Notes: generated from the letters alone by a model not told the origin. A DNA stretch of 64,000 nt from Atopobium sp034113385 (GCF_034113385.1 NZ_JAXEXL010000014.1:1-64000); one strand, 5' to 3'. Positions 48,904 to 58,006 are shown, counted from the stretch's first letter. Numbers and translations are program-made.

Positions 48904-49887
48904 CTACAGAATTGCCGCATTGGAACCAGCACTTGAACCGTTATTCTCACCAGAGTTTGTAATGGTATCCGTAGGTGAAGTATTTGTATTTGTGCTGGTA
49001 GTTGTTTTATTTACGTTAAGAAAAATATCGCTGATTTTGGTTTGGTCAGAAAGCGAAGGCATGCTGCCAACCCAACGCGTATGTATGAGCTTTTGCAAGC
49101 CCTTATCGGCAACCGTTTTGTAAGCTGTATCCAAGGCACCCATAAGCTCAGTGTTAGAGCTAAGAACCGCAACGCCCATGAAGGAGGGGCTATCAATAGT
49201 GCCTGCAAACGCTACATTGGAATACTTGTGAGCTAATGCTGAGCCTGGACGAACATCGCACAAAACGTACGCTACTTCATCCTTTTGGAGACCTTCAAAA
49301 GCCTCGTTAAGGCTCTGATACTCTTGTGTTATCACTTTAAGAGAAGATTCCTCAAGCATGGTTTGAGTAGCCGAGCCACTTTGTACACCAACTTTTTTAC
49401 CAGAGATGTCTGTTGCTTTTGCTACAGTACCCTCACCCTTGGTAAAGAAACCCGTTGCAGAAGCGGTATACGCACCCACTACACTCACATCTGAAGAGGT
49501 ATCATGGGCACCTACGTTCATGACAATATCGCAATCTTGACCAAGCGCATCTGTGCTAGCAACACTCACAAATTTGACTTGCAGGCCCAAGTGCTCAGCC
49601 AACGCAGATGCCAAATCAATATCAATACCTTGATATGCCGCATCCCCCGTAGCAGTAGCATAGGGAGCCGTGGTGCTTGCTGCAGTTAATCCAACAGTAA
49701 GCGTTTTTGGAGTTACCAAAGACGTATCTGACACGCGAGGAGTCAATGCACTAACCTGCGCTTGGTAGGCATCGGTTACGGATGTTTGCGTAACCTGACC
49801 TACAAGAGGAATGGAACAACCAGTTAAACCAGTTGCACAGAGAGCAACAAGCGATGCAGCAAACACGGAGCGCAGCTTTGTATACAT
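48904..49887 (-). CDS. Substrate-binding lipoprotein of amino-acid ABC transporter type
   Basis: 327 residues. The signal peptide ends in the lipobox LTGC (Cys about 24), so it is anchored to the outer face of the membrane. From about 60-285 it has the family 3 solute-binding fold (TLTVGLTAASTTAPYATATG, then DIDLASALAEHLGLQVKFVS, and KKVGVQSGSATQTMLE). This group binds polar amino acids. A Thr/Asn/Ser-rich tail (about 295-327) follows. No permease or ATPase gene is adjacent, so it is an orphan component that must use a transporter encoded elsewhere. It lies downstream of a structured RNA and may share its promoter. Confidence 0.93.
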   Translation of the reverse strand: MYTKLRSVFAASLVALCATGLTGCSIPLVGQVTQTSVTDAYQAQVSALTPRVSDTSLVTPKTLTVGLTAASTTAPYATATGDAAYQGIDIDLASALAEHLGLQVKFVSVASTDALGQDCDIVMNVGAHDTSSDVSVVGAYTASATGFFTKGEGTVAKATDISGKKVGVQSGSATQTMLEESSLKVITQEYQSLNEAFEGLQKDEVAYVLCDVRPGSALAHKYSNVAFAGTIDSPSFMGVAVLSSNTELMGALDTAYKTVADKGLQKLIHTRWVGSMPSLSDQTKISDIFLNVNKTTTSTNTNTSPTDTITNSGENNGSSAGSNAAIL

Positions 49888-49924
49888 TGCAAAAATCCTT
49901 ACGTATTCGTTTAATCAGTTGTCT

Positions 49925-50180
49925 CCCACCAGCTGACCTGGTATTTGACCCCACACTCGCATACTGGAGCGTTTGCGCGCATGCCACAGCATGGTTACTA
50001 CTAACTCTCTCGCCCGCGAGACGGTATGCCTCTTACATAGTACGGACGGTACGACTTACTTCTAGGACGAGCCATGCTCGCTTGAGTGCGCACACCCAAA
50101 CTTACGTGGATCCTTTTGACCTCGTCTGCCTTGGACTAAGGTGCCCTATGGCACCCGCAACCACAGCCTGGTGAAAGACC
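49925..50180 (-). ncRNA. Highly structured RNA between comF and lipoprotein gene (candidate raiA-motif RNA)
   Basis: About 255 nt without a coding frame but with at least ten short perfect stems on the minus strand. Examples are CTGGTCTTTCACCAG, GGTGCCATAGGGCACC, CGAGCATGGCTCG, GTACCGTCCGTAC, CTCGCGGGCGAG, CATGCTGTGGCATG and ACCAGGTCAGCTGGT. It starts just after a good -10 box (TATAAT, 50191-50186). raiA-motif RNAs of Firmicutes and Actinobacteria are of this size and are typically found between comFC and raiA/hpf. Here comF is directly upstream and hpf 2.4 kb downstream. I cannot check against the covariance model, so the name is tentative; the RNA gene itself is fairly sure. It could also act as the leader of the lipoprotein mRNA. 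Confidence 0.55.
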
Positions 50181-50185
50181 AGCAC

Positions 50186-50214
50186 ATTATACCAGCAGCT
50201 ACCATACTCTTGAA
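50186..50214 (-). promoter_or_regulatory. Promoter of structured RNA
   Basis: On the minus strand a consensus TATAAT (50191-50186) in TGGTATAATG follows a weak -35 (TTTCAA, about 18 nt away) near the end of comF. Expected start is near 50179. Confidence 0.65.
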
Positions 50215-50954
50215 AAGCCGCATCCAATAACCTGATTAATTCCTGCAGATTTGAGTGCCTGCGCACACGCACACATACTTGAGCCGGTAGTTACAACATC
50301 ATCCACAAGCAACACATTGGCGGCACGTACATCACCAATAAGCTCTATGGTACCTGCAAGGTTTGCGGCACGCTGAGTTTTGTTAAGCTTTCTTTGGTCG
50401 TCTGCCTCATGACGAACTAACACATCTACCAGCGGAATATCTATAAAAGAACTCAATGCGCGGGCGACAAGCTCCATATGATCAAAGCCACGCCGCACAA
50501 AGGCTGTATGGGTAGCCGGCACAAACATCACCGCATCAAGCGCTGCTAGATTGATATGTTTCCACCCCTGCGCTTCATCCAACGCAGTTGCCATTGCTGC
50601 AGCCATAACGGCCGCTAGCCGTGTCTCGTGCTCATCCTTAAGCGCAGTTACCATATGCGCACACGTTCCCATAAATGAAGTAGCACAAACCACGCCGTCC
50701 AGCGCTTCCCAATTATGATTACACGAAGAACAAGTAAGCCAGCCAAAAGGCGCGCCACAATCTAAACACGCCCATCTCTGATTTATCCACGCAAGGGTTT
50801 CTCGACAATGCGCGCAAAGAAGTTCGCCTTGAGCATTGCAGCCAATACAGCGAGTTGGCCACAGAAGCTCACTCGTGGCTGCCATACATGACGAGAAAAG
50901 CGATGCTCGTTGCCCTGATGTTTGAACTGGTGCTTGAGTTGCTATAAACGACAT
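50199..50954 (-). CDS. comF: ComF family phosphoribosyltransferase-like protein
   Basis: 251 residues. The N-terminal zinc-ribbon-like part has several CxxC pairs (CIGCNAQGELLCAHC, CLDCGAPFGWLTCSSC). The C-terminal phosphoribosyltransferase fold has the PRPP-binding loop NVLLVDDVVTTGSSM (about 213-227). ComF proteins act in DNA uptake during competence, possibly with ComFA and PriA; isolated copies occur in bacteria not known to be competent. RBS GGGAG and the ATG lie inside the right arm of a perfect 11-bp inverted repeat, so initiation may be structurally controlled. A structured RNA follows. Confidence 0.93.
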   Translation of the reverse strand: MSFIATQAPVQTSGQRASLFSSCMAATSELLWPTRCIGCNAQGELLCAHCRETLAWINQRWACLDCGAPFGWLTCSSCNHNWEALDGVVCATSFMGTCAHMVTALKDEHETRLAAVMAAAMATALDEAQGWKHINLAALDAVMFVPATHTAFVRRGFDHMELVARALSSFIDIPLVDVLVRHEADDQRKLNKTQRAANLAGTIELIGDVRAANVLLVDDVVTTGSSMCACAQALKSAGINQVIGCGFSRVW

Positions 50955-50988
50955 ACGACTCCCTGCTACTATGCAAAGGAGTCGTATG
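50952..50988 (-). promoter_or_regulatory. Hairpin sequestering comF ribosome site and start codon
   Basis: CATACGACTCC (minus 50988-50978) is perfectly complementary to GGAGTCGTATG (50962-50952), 15-nt loop. The right arm contains the Shine-Dalgarno GGAG and the whole ATG. A TATACT (50997-50992) just upstream may place the transcript start within the left arm. Confidence 0.6.
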
Positions 50989-51020
50989 CTTAGTATACGT
51001 ATTTGCGGTGCGTATATACT

Positions 51021-52235
51021 TTACAAACCCATAGGTCTAGGTGGGCGGTTATCCTGCTGTTGGATGGGTGGGTCAGTAGGTACAGCAGACGTAGCGTCTG
51101 ATGTGTTTTGAGCACGAGGCGCAGGGTCTTCAAGGCTTGAAAGATCATAAAACCCTGTTGGCGGCACAGGGACCGAACGTGCCTGAGAAGGCGCGGGTGC
51201 ACCAGTTCCAACAGAGCGAGCCATACCTGCCACCTGCGGCAGAGAAGAATCGAACTGAGCAAGCACTGCTTCTGTTGCCTGTTCAGCACTATTAACTGCA
51301 GCTACAAGTTCTGGGCTGGTTATTACCAACTCATTGCCATTCTGATCGAGCGTTACTACATCAGAAAGCCAGCCACAATACGGTGTTGAGGTGCTCTTAA
51401 ATATACGGAATGCGCTCACAACGAGCGGGATTTGCAGCACGATGATAACCAGATAATATATGGCAACCATTACGCCCTCTTCACCGCTGGCAACATAACT
51501 TATTTCAACCGACTTGCTCACCAAGGCCCCACCGGACAACAAGATGAAATCCCATAAAAAGTGAATGAATGCAGAACCCCAAAAACTAACACGACGGATT
51601 GCCAATGCCGAGAAAAACAAACCTAAGATACCCGTTTGTATTACCTTAAGCACAAGCTGGGCAACATTAATGGCGGTAAGCTGCGTATTAGGTGTTACGT
51701 GCATAATGCCAAAGATGAGTGCCGCAATAAAAATGCCCGCATAAAACCCTTTACGCGTTTTGCCAAAACGCGCAAGAAGCCCACCTAACACAATGCCGCG
51801 ATACGTTGCTTCTTCGGAAATACCCACAAAGACACAAAAGATGAATGTACGTGCTACAGAAGCAGGCCAGGTGCTAATGATTGTCTGTTCTCCAGTAAAG
51901 ACAGCGATAAGAGAGAGCAGCAGCTGAAGAAGGGCCAAAACAATAAAGTACTTACTTTTGCTCAGGGTGTAGAGGATATCCTCTTTGCAAAAAGCAACAG
52001 CACGCTTGCCCCCCAGTAACATGAGAAGAAGCACACTCGCAAAAGACGACACGCCAACAAGTAACATAGAAATCGTATCGACACTATCGCCGATATCAGG
52101 CACGCTTCTTGTAGCTAGTATTACAGCTATCGTATATACAACAACAACGCCAAAACTCAAAGCTTGCAACAGCACAAAGACAAGTGTACAAAGCGTGAGC
52201 ATAAAACGGCGATGCGGTTTTACAAAATAAGTCAT
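51021..52235 (-). CDS. CPBP family intramembrane metalloprotease
   Basis: 404 residues with about eight membrane helices in the first 300. The active-site motifs are GISEEATYRGIVLG (Glu-Glu and Arg), a His in FGIMHVTPN, and SAFIHFLWDF. The tail (about 300-404) is cytoplasmic, Pro/Ser/Ala-rich and probably disordered. CPBP (Abi, CAAX) proteases cleave prenylated or other membrane peptides; some give bacteriocin immunity or act in surface-protein control. No bacteriocin gene is beside it. It is encoded downstream of tatD in the same direction. Confidence 0.9.
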   Translation of the reverse strand: MTYFVKPHRRFMLTLCTLVFVLLQALSFGVVVVYTIAVILATRSVPDIGDSVDTISMLLVGVSSFASVLLLMLLGGKRAVAFCKEDILYTLSKSKYFIVLALLQLLLSLIAVFTGEQTIISTWPASVARTFIFCVFVGISEEATYRGIVLGGLLARFGKTRKGFYAGIFIAALIFGIMHVTPNTQLTAINVAQLVLKVIQTGILGLFFSALAIRRVSFWGSAFIHFLWDFILLSGGALVSKSVEISYVASGEEGVMVAIYYLVIIVLQIPLVVSAFRIFKSTSTPYCGWLSDVVTLDQNGNELVITSPELVAAVNSAEQATEAVLAQFDSSLPQVAGMARSVGTGAPAPSQARSVPVPPTGFYDLSSLEDPAPRAQNTSDATSAVPTDPPIQQQDNRPPRPMGL

Positions 52236-52290
52236 AAGCCGTTGTCCTTATCGATTGCTCATGGTAATTCTTATTAAAATACCCTAGCTT

Positions 52291-53373
52291 TTATGGCACC
52301 GCAAAAAATCTATGAGCGTTATCCCACAAAGCCTGGTATGTTTGCTCACGCGTTGCCTTGCACGTATCCTGCTTAACCTGAGCAATGCAATCCACCGTAT
52401 GCATAATCATGGACGTCTCACATTCCTGCCCACGCAAAGGAACAGGTGCCATATACGGAGAGTCTGTCTCGGATAGTATGAGGTGCAAGGGCATCATTGC
52501 AAGGGCCTCACGAATATCATTCGAGCGCTTAAAGGTACATGCGCCACCAAACGCCGCATACACACCCTTGGCAATAAAGGGCTGCAACACGTCAGGTCCA
52601 TCCGTATAGCAATGCAGCTCAACACCTTGTTTGGGTACGCCCACCTCTTCCAATGCTTCCAATACAAGCTCATGTGCAGCACTCGTATGTGGCTCATGAG
52701 CATTACGTACATGCAGCTCTACACAACGTTCGTACTCGTGGGCGATACACAATTGATCAAGCAAAACCTGTTTTTGAAGTTGGGCAGAAAGCTTGTTGTA
52801 AGGGCCAAAATCAATACCAATCTCTCCCACACCCACGCAGCGGGGACTGCTGAGAAACGCCTCAAGTTTGGAGCGTGCTTGTTTTGGTGCATCCATATAT
52901 GCCTGCGCAGAGTACGGATGAGCACCCGCAACCATATAGATGCTCTCCAACAAGGGTGGCGTGTTTTCATACCCTTTCACCTCTGGGATAACAAGGCCTT
53001 CTTGCGCACATAGGTCCAAAAGCTCATGTGCCTCTTCTATCTGCGCATCAATCCAAGCGCTGCAATCCGCTACCGTAACAAACTTGCGTGGGATTTCATC
53101 CACGTGGTCTAGCGGAACAACCAACAGGCGTACTCCTGCCAAAGCGGCACGTGCAAGTGCTGCAGCAGCAGTGGTTTCTCGATAGCTTGTTATATGTCCA
53201 TGCGTATCTGCCACAGGAGCCAAAGGACAAGCAGCAGGAGCAGGATGCTGCTTCTTGTCAAAGAATAGCGTTCCCTCTTGAATGCCTAAAGCAGCTGCAA
53301 CACCCTGCGTACGAATAGCAGTATGCAAGACCTCTTTTTGAGAAGCCCAGCGTTCTTGAATCTGCGTTGTCAT
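52291..53373 (-). CDS. TatD family metal-dependent hydrolase
   Basis: 360 residues, about 100 more than typical TatD. The core begins at VADTHGHI (about 54-61, metal-binding His-x-His). It continues with YMVAGAHPYSA, GVGEIGIDFGPY (Glu), ELHVRNAHEPH, LHCYTDG and ILSETDSPYMAP. TatD enzymes are DNases or exonucleases of the amidohydrolase fold. Extra parts are a 52-residue N-terminal extension and an insertion after the first metal motif (about 85-135) with a Cys/Asp/Glu-rich helix. It lies 9 nt after rsmA in a usual metG/rsmA/tatD cluster. Confidence 0.92.
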   Translation of the reverse strand: MTTQIQERWASQKEVLHTAIRTQGVAAALGIQEGTLFFDKKQHPAPAACPLAPVADTHGHITSYRETTAAAALARAALAGVRLLVVPLDHVDEIPRKFVTVADCSAWIDAQIEEAHELLDLCAQEGLVIPEVKGYENTPPLLESIYMVAGAHPYSAQAYMDAPKQARSKLEAFLSSPRCVGVGEIGIDFGPYNKLSAQLQKQVLLDQLCIAHEYERCVELHVRNAHEPHTSAAHELVLEALEEVGVPKQGVELHCYTDGPDVLQPFIAKGVYAAFGGACTFKRSNDIREALAMMPLHLILSETDSPYMAPVPLRGQECETSMIMHTVDCIAQVKQDTCKATREQTYQALWDNAHRFFAVP

Positions 53374-53382
53374 AAAGCTCCT

Positions 53383-54306
53383 TTACGCGCTGTGCTGATA
53401 CTGTGCCAGCGCAAAAGCAAAAGCAATAAAGTCAGTGGTAGAAAGCGTTTCCGCACGAGCTGCAGGATTAATGCCACAAGCTGCACAAGCCGCATCAATG
53501 TCATCCTTTAAGAAACCCGATGAGCTCAATGAATTGCGCAAAGTCTTACGGCGTTGTGCAAAGGCACCATCAATAACCTGAGCTACTTGTTCAAGTTCTT
53601 TTTGCGTAAGCGGTGCTTGCGTTTCTGGGTGGAGTGCTGGCGTGCGGTCTATACGCACAACCGCAGAAGTAACATGAGGTGGTGGAAAGAAGTTACTAGG
53701 GCCAACCTCAAATCTACCTGTAACTGCGCCATACAATGACAGTTTTGCTGTATAGGCACCATAGGCTTTGGTGCCAGGAACAGCAGCTATGCGATCTGCT
53801 ACTTCCGCTTGCACCATAACCACAGCACGAGCAAGAGTAGGAATCTGCTGGAAAAACTTAAGCAGCACCGTTGCAGCAACTTGATACGGCAAGTTTGCCA
53901 CAAATATATTGGGCATGATGGATAAAGCATTTGCCTGGTTGCCCAGTATGGGTGCCAAGGCTTCTGCAAGCATGGGTTGCTCTACCTTAAGAGCATCACC
54001 TTGTACCAAGGCAAACCTCTCTTGATGCTGTGCAAGTGTGGACGCATATACCTGCGGAAGCTCTGGATCTGCCTCTATGGAACACACAGCTTGAGCACGA
54101 GGAAGCAGCGCTGCGGTAAGCGTACCAATGCCAGGGCCAACCTCAAGTACAATGCTTGAGCTTGCATCCAGCTCCGCCAGTTCACAAATGTGGCCAATGA
54201 CGTGGTCATTTACAAGAAAGTTCTGACCAAGGCGCTTCTTTGTGGCAAGGCCAAACTCTTCCAAAACAGCACGTGTTGCACTTGGTGTTGCAAGAGGCGA
54301 ATACAC
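53383..54306 (-). CDS. rsmA: 16S rRNA dimethyladenosine transferase
   Basis: 307 residues. It dimethylates A1518 and A1519 in helix 45 of 16S rRNA using S-adenosylmethionine. The N-terminal KKRLGQNFLVNDHVIGHI, SAM-binding VLEVGPGIGTLTAALL, acidic SIEADPEL, catalytic VANLPYQVAATVLLKF and substrate loop SNFFPPPHVTSAVVRI are all standard. The gene starts 3 nt after metG and precedes tatD by 9 nt, so it is in the middle of the operon. Loss of this gene gives kasugamycin resistance in known species. Confidence 0.97.
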   Translation of the reverse strand: MYSPLATPSATRAVLEEFGLATKKRLGQNFLVNDHVIGHICELAELDASSSIVLEVGPGIGTLTAALLPRAQAVCSIEADPELPQVYASTLAQHQERFALVQGDALKVEQPMLAEALAPILGNQANALSIMPNIFVANLPYQVAATVLLKFFQQIPTLARAVVMVQAEVADRIAAVPGTKAYGAYTAKLSLYGAVTGRFEVGPSNFFPPPHVTSAVVRIDRTPALHPETQAPLTQKELEQVAQVIDGAFAQRRKTLRNSLSSSGFLKDDIDAACAACGINPAARAETLSTTDFIAFAFALAQYQHSA

Positions 54307-54309
54307 AAG

Positions 54310-55917
54310 CTACTCCTTTTTGGCAGCAAGCCGAGGGAAGAGCGCATCACCCTTGGTTACTGCAACATGAGCTGCAATACCACCCCACACACATGCTTGA
54401 GAAAGATTGTCACACGCAATCTGGTCTTCAAGACTCATGCGACGCAGAACCTCTGCCGAGGTAGTAGGCATAAACGGCGTAAACAGCAGGGCGCTTATAC
54501 GAATAGCTTCCAAAAGATCAGCAATGATGTTGCGCAGTTCCTCTGCACGCGCTGCATCCTTAGCAACATTCCAGGGAGCACTATCTTCAATAAAGTGATT
54601 AGCTGCATGAATAAGCTTCATGACAACGTCCTTTGCCCCAACGTAATCCAGCTGTTCCATACAAGCGCAGTACTGATCCACCAAACCAGTTGCTGTTGTG
54701 CGCAACGTACCTGTATGGTCCAGCCATCCATCAAGATTGGGAGTAGCGCCACCAAAATATTTTGCGCTCATGTTAAGGGTGCGAGACACCAAATTACCCC
54801 AGCTATTTGCCAAGTCAGCGTTATATACCTGCTCCATACGCTCAAAGCTAATGGCACAGTCTTCACCATGAGAAACATCAGTCATGAAGTAGTAGCGATA
54901 CCCCTCAATACCCAACAGGTCAATCACATCGGAAGGAGCAATGGCATTGCCACGGCTCTTGGACATCTTTTCTGCCGCACCAGTCTGAGGGTTGCGCACG
55001 GTAAGAAAACCGTGGGCAAATACATGCTCTGGCAAAGAGACACCAATTGCCATGAGCATAGCAGGCCAAATGACGCAATGAAAACGAATAATATCCTTGC
55101 CTACCAGATGGTATTGAGCAGGCCAAAAGCGTGCCAACTGAGCATGAGCTTCATCGTCCTTTGTGCCATAACCAACCGCAGTCATGTAGTTAAGCAGCGC
55201 GTCAAACCAGACGTAGGTAACATGTTTGGTATCAAAGGGAACAGGAATACCCCAGTCAAAACTCGTGCGAGAAACGGAAAGGTCCTGCAGACCACCCTCT
55301 ACAAAACTACGAACCTCGTTCATGCGAAATGCGGGCTGTATAAAATCAGGATGCTCCTCAAACAACGCAAGTAAAGGCTTTTGAAATGCAGAGAGCTTAA
55401 AGAAGTAGGACTCCTCCTGCACTCGCTCCAAGGGACGACCACAATCTGGACAAAGATGCTGGCCTATGGTGTTGTGTTCTTCATCAGATTTACGGACTTG
55501 ATTCTCGGTAAAATAGGTCTCATCAGGAACACAATACCAACCATCATAGCTACCTTTATACAGATAGCCCGACTCCTGCATCTTATTCCAAAGATGCTGA
55601 ACTGCTTTGAACTGACGGCTATCCGTAGTACGGATAAAGTCATCATTGGAAACCTCTAACTGTTCCCATAAACCCTGAAACAGGGGAACTTGGCTGTCAC
55701 ACCATTCCTGAGGCGACAGGCCATGGTTAGCCGCCGCTTCTGCAACCTTTTGACCATGCTCGTCCATACCCGTCAAAAACTTAACGTCATACCCCATTGC
55801 ACGACGATAGCGCGCTTGCACATCTGCAAGAAGCGTGCAGTATGCAGTCCCTAGATGAGGCGCAGCATTTACATAGTAGATGGGCGTAGTGATGTAAAAA
55901 GGCTTTTTATCTGCCAT
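54310..55917 (-). CDS. metG: Methionine--tRNA ligase
   Basis: 535 residues, a shorter form without the C-terminal dimerisation domain. It charges initiator and elongator tRNA-Met. The class I HIGH-type motif is in YYVNAAPHLGTAYC. The connective peptide has a single CPDCGRPL-type Cys pair. The KMSKS loop is in AAEKMSKSRGNAI, with the tryptophan-rich anticodon-binding helices after it. RBS AGGAGAC lies just before the ATG. It is downstream of rsmI (49 nt) and upstream of rsmA (3 nt), a common order in Gram-positive and actinobacterial genomes. Confidence 0.98.
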   Translation of the reverse strand: MADKKPFYITTPIYYVNAAPHLGTAYCTLLADVQARYRRAMGYDVKFLTGMDEHGQKVAEAAANHGLSPQEWCDSQVPLFQGLWEQLEVSNDDFIRTTDSRQFKAVQHLWNKMQESGYLYKGSYDGWYCVPDETYFTENQVRKSDEEHNTIGQHLCPDCGRPLERVQEESYFFKLSAFQKPLLALFEEHPDFIQPAFRMNEVRSFVEGGLQDLSVSRTSFDWGIPVPFDTKHVTYVWFDALLNYMTAVGYGTKDDEAHAQLARFWPAQYHLVGKDIIRFHCVIWPAMLMAIGVSLPEHVFAHGFLTVRNPQTGAAEKMSKSRGNAIAPSDVIDLLGIEGYRYYFMTDVSHGEDCAISFERMEQVYNADLANSWGNLVSRTLNMSAKYFGGATPNLDGWLDHTGTLRTTATGLVDQYCACMEQLDYVGAKDVVMKLIHAANHFIEDSAPWNVAKDAARAEELRNIIADLLEAIRISALLFTPFMPTTSAEVLRRMSLEDQIACDNLSQACVWGGIAAHVAVTKGDALFPRLAAKKE

Positions 55918-55965
55918 AACGTAAGTCTCCTAATGACGGATTTGGCATGGATAGACGCAAGGTAA

Positions 55966-56895
55966 TTATTGCAAGTTCTGATTGTACTGCACGATGAGGT
56001 CATACGCTTCAGAACGTGGAACACCAAATTGTTTGGAAAGGCTCTTTGCAAGCGCGGATTTTGTCTGGCCTGCTTCCACACCTTGTGCAAGTGCCTCTTG
56101 GAGCGTGACAGGAGCATCTGAGGCTCCTGCAGACTCTGCTTGCAGCTGAGAAAGCTCTTGTGCCGAGGGTTGTGCAATCACAATAACGCACTCCCCACGC
56201 AGATTTTCTCGCCGAGCAATACATTGAGCAAGCTCAGGCGCTGGAGCACGAACCACCTCTTCGTGCACCTTAGTAAGCTCGCGTACTAAAGCTACCTGAC
56301 GCTGGGGAAACACCTCTGCAATAACCGCAAGGGTAGCTGCCACACGATGCGGAGATTCATACAGCACCAAAGCACCCGGAATAGATGACAATGCGGTAAG
56401 ACGCCTGGATTGTTCACGTGCTTTCCGAGCGAGAAACCCTTCAAAAAAGAAGTGGTCCATGGCAAAGCCCGAGGCTACCAAAGCACAAATAACAGCAGAG
56501 GGACCTGGAATTACTTCAACTTTAAGCTGAGCATCCAGGGCAGCATCTACCAAATACTGACCCGGATCAGAGACACCAGGCATGCCGGCATCAGAAACAA
56601 AAGCGATGCGTTGACCTGCATACAAACGCTCAAGAACCGACTGCGTACGAGAAACCATGACGTTATCATCGCACCGTTCCAGCGGCACATGAATATCAAA
56701 GCGGCTCATAAGCTTGGCGGTAACACGCGTATCTTCACACAGTACTACATCGGCATCTTTAAGCGTCTGAATGACACGCGGCGAGGCGTCCGACAAATTG
56801 CCAATGGGCGTCCCTACAATAGATAAGATACCTCTGTCAGAGTGATGAGGCTGCTGCTTGTTGTGCTCTGCTTGAAGCATGGATTGACCTGTCAT
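55966..56895 (-). CDS. rsmI: 16S rRNA (cytidine-2'-O)-methyltransferase
   Basis: 309 residues. It adds the 2'-O-methyl to C1402 of 16S rRNA. The tetrapyrrole-methylase fold shows in LSIVGTPIGNLSDASPRVIQ, VVLCEDTRVTAKLMSRFDIH, ISFVSDAGMPGVSDPG, VEVIPGPSAVICAL and ALVRELTKVHEEV. The C-terminal helices (SALAKSLSKQFGVPRSEAYD) are the usual HTH-like end. The N-terminus is extended by a short His/Gln-rich stretch. It is followed by metG, and preceded 9 nt upstream by a glycoside hydrolase gene. Confidence 0.97.
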   Translation of the reverse strand: MTGQSMLQAEHNKQQPHHSDRGILSIVGTPIGNLSDASPRVIQTLKDADVVLCEDTRVTAKLMSRFDIHVPLERCDDNVMVSRTQSVLERLYAGQRIAFVSDAGMPGVSDPGQYLVDAALDAQLKVEVIPGPSAVICALVASGFAMDHFFFEGFLARKAREQSRRLTALSSIPGALVLYESPHRVAATLAVIAEVFPQRQVALVRELTKVHEEVVRAPAPELAQCIARRENLRGECVIVIAQPSAQELSQLQAESAGASDAPVTLQEALAQGVEAGQTKSALAKSLSKQFGVPRSEAYDLIVQYNQNLQ

Positions 56896-56904
56896 GCCGC
56901 AACC

Positions 56905-57948
56905 CTAACGAAGCATGTCACGCTCAAAGTTGGATAGTGCAATGCGCGCATCCCAACCGGGCAATCTATTGGATGTCTTCCATGTTTGGAAAAACCATGC
57001 AGGACAAACAGATAACAAGCTCATTTGCTGGGCAACAAAGAGGCGCTCACGCGCAATGCGCCCCTCAATAGTAGTTGTTTTACCTGGCATAGAAAGAGCG
57101 GCGGACCACTCACCTACCATAACGGGCAAGCCGCTCGTACGTGCTTGCGCAAGTGCCTCCCTGCTAGCGCTCAAAAGCTGCTGGGCATTTGTTCCACCTG
57201 CCGAGAGAGGCATGGAGGTTGGACGATACAGATGGGTATCTAGCCAAACATTCTCGTAACGACTGGATGCCATAAAATGCTTCCAGTTGCTATGACGTCC
57301 GGCATCAGAAAAAACAATAACGGGCCCATTACCAGCACATCTACGAATTTCTGCATACGCATCACGATAAAGATTACGAAGATGCGATAAAGGCATACCT
57401 GGCTCCACGTTTAAGCCACGGCGGCGCATGGTCACCACCTCATCTAAAGGCTCAATGCCCAAAAAGGAGCTACGACCAACATAGCGCGCAGCAAGCATGC
57501 CCACAATTTCAAGCAATGCCTTACGACGAGCAGGAGTAAAGTCTGTCTTCATACGAAGCGCGTTACCGGTTTTCTCGGCACCGGGAGCCAGCACAATAGT
57601 GATAAGGATTTTAATATCTGATGCCTCTGCCCATTCAAAGGCCTTATCCACATACTCGATTGAAGCCGTATGAAAACCAGGCAATGGCCCGTCTTCGCCA
57701 AACACATACCAAGGCACCGGTAAGCGCACGGCATTATAGCCACGGGCGGCCATTTGTTTAAAATCAAACTCTGTAATAAAGCTTTCTACATGCGTATGCA
57801 TAAGCTCAGCATATGCTTCACTACCCAGCTTGTTTGCCAAGGCAATGGGATCAAGCGTTGAGGTTTTTGCAAAGAGCTCGGGGGTTACCCATGACTCAAG
57901 CATGAGCCAGCCATCAAGGTTTACGCCTTGCAGTGCTTTTTGCGTCAT
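56905..57948 (-). CDS. GH5-like glycoside hydrolase (exo-beta-1,3-glucanase type)
   Basis: 347 residues, no signal peptide, so cytoplasmic. It begins with GVNLDGWLMLESWVTPELF, as in the GH5 subgroup of exo-1,3-beta-glucanases. It continues with YNAVRLPVPWYVFGEDGPLP and the acid/base region SFLGIEPLDEVV, where the usual ...NEP is changed to ...DEV. The nucleophile Glu is in LPVMVGEWSAAL. The Asn-to-Asp and Pro-to-Val changes next to the acid/base Glu are atypical and could shift activity. It likely hydrolyses short imported beta-glucosides. It lies inside a translation-related operon (9 nt before rsmI, 58 nt after queD), with no sugar transporter nearby. Confidence 0.85.
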   Translation of the reverse strand: MTQKALQGVNLDGWLMLESWVTPELFAKTSTLDPIALANKLGSEAYAELMHTHVESFITEFDFKQMAARGYNAVRLPVPWYVFGEDGPLPGFHTASIEYVDKAFEWAEASDIKILITIVLAPGAEKTGNALRMKTDFTPARRKALLEIVGMLAARYVGRSSFLGIEPLDEVVTMRRRGLNVEPGMPLSHLRNLYRDAYAEIRRCAGNGPVIVFSDAGRHSNWKHFMASSRYENVWLDTHLYRPTSMPLSAGGTNAQQLLSASREALAQARTSGLPVMVGEWSAALSMPGKTTTIEGRIARERLFVAQQMSLLSVCPAWFFQTWKTSNRLPGWDARIALSNFERDMLR

Positions 57949-58006
57949 TGGTGCCTCCTTTGCATACGTACTAGCACTACCTTACTACAGTTTAATAAAG
58001 ATATCG

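Noticed and set aside
54190..55374. 394-codon open frame antisense to metG
   Set aside because: Same reason: a shadow of a conserved synthetase gene, with Cys/His-rich low-complexity translation.
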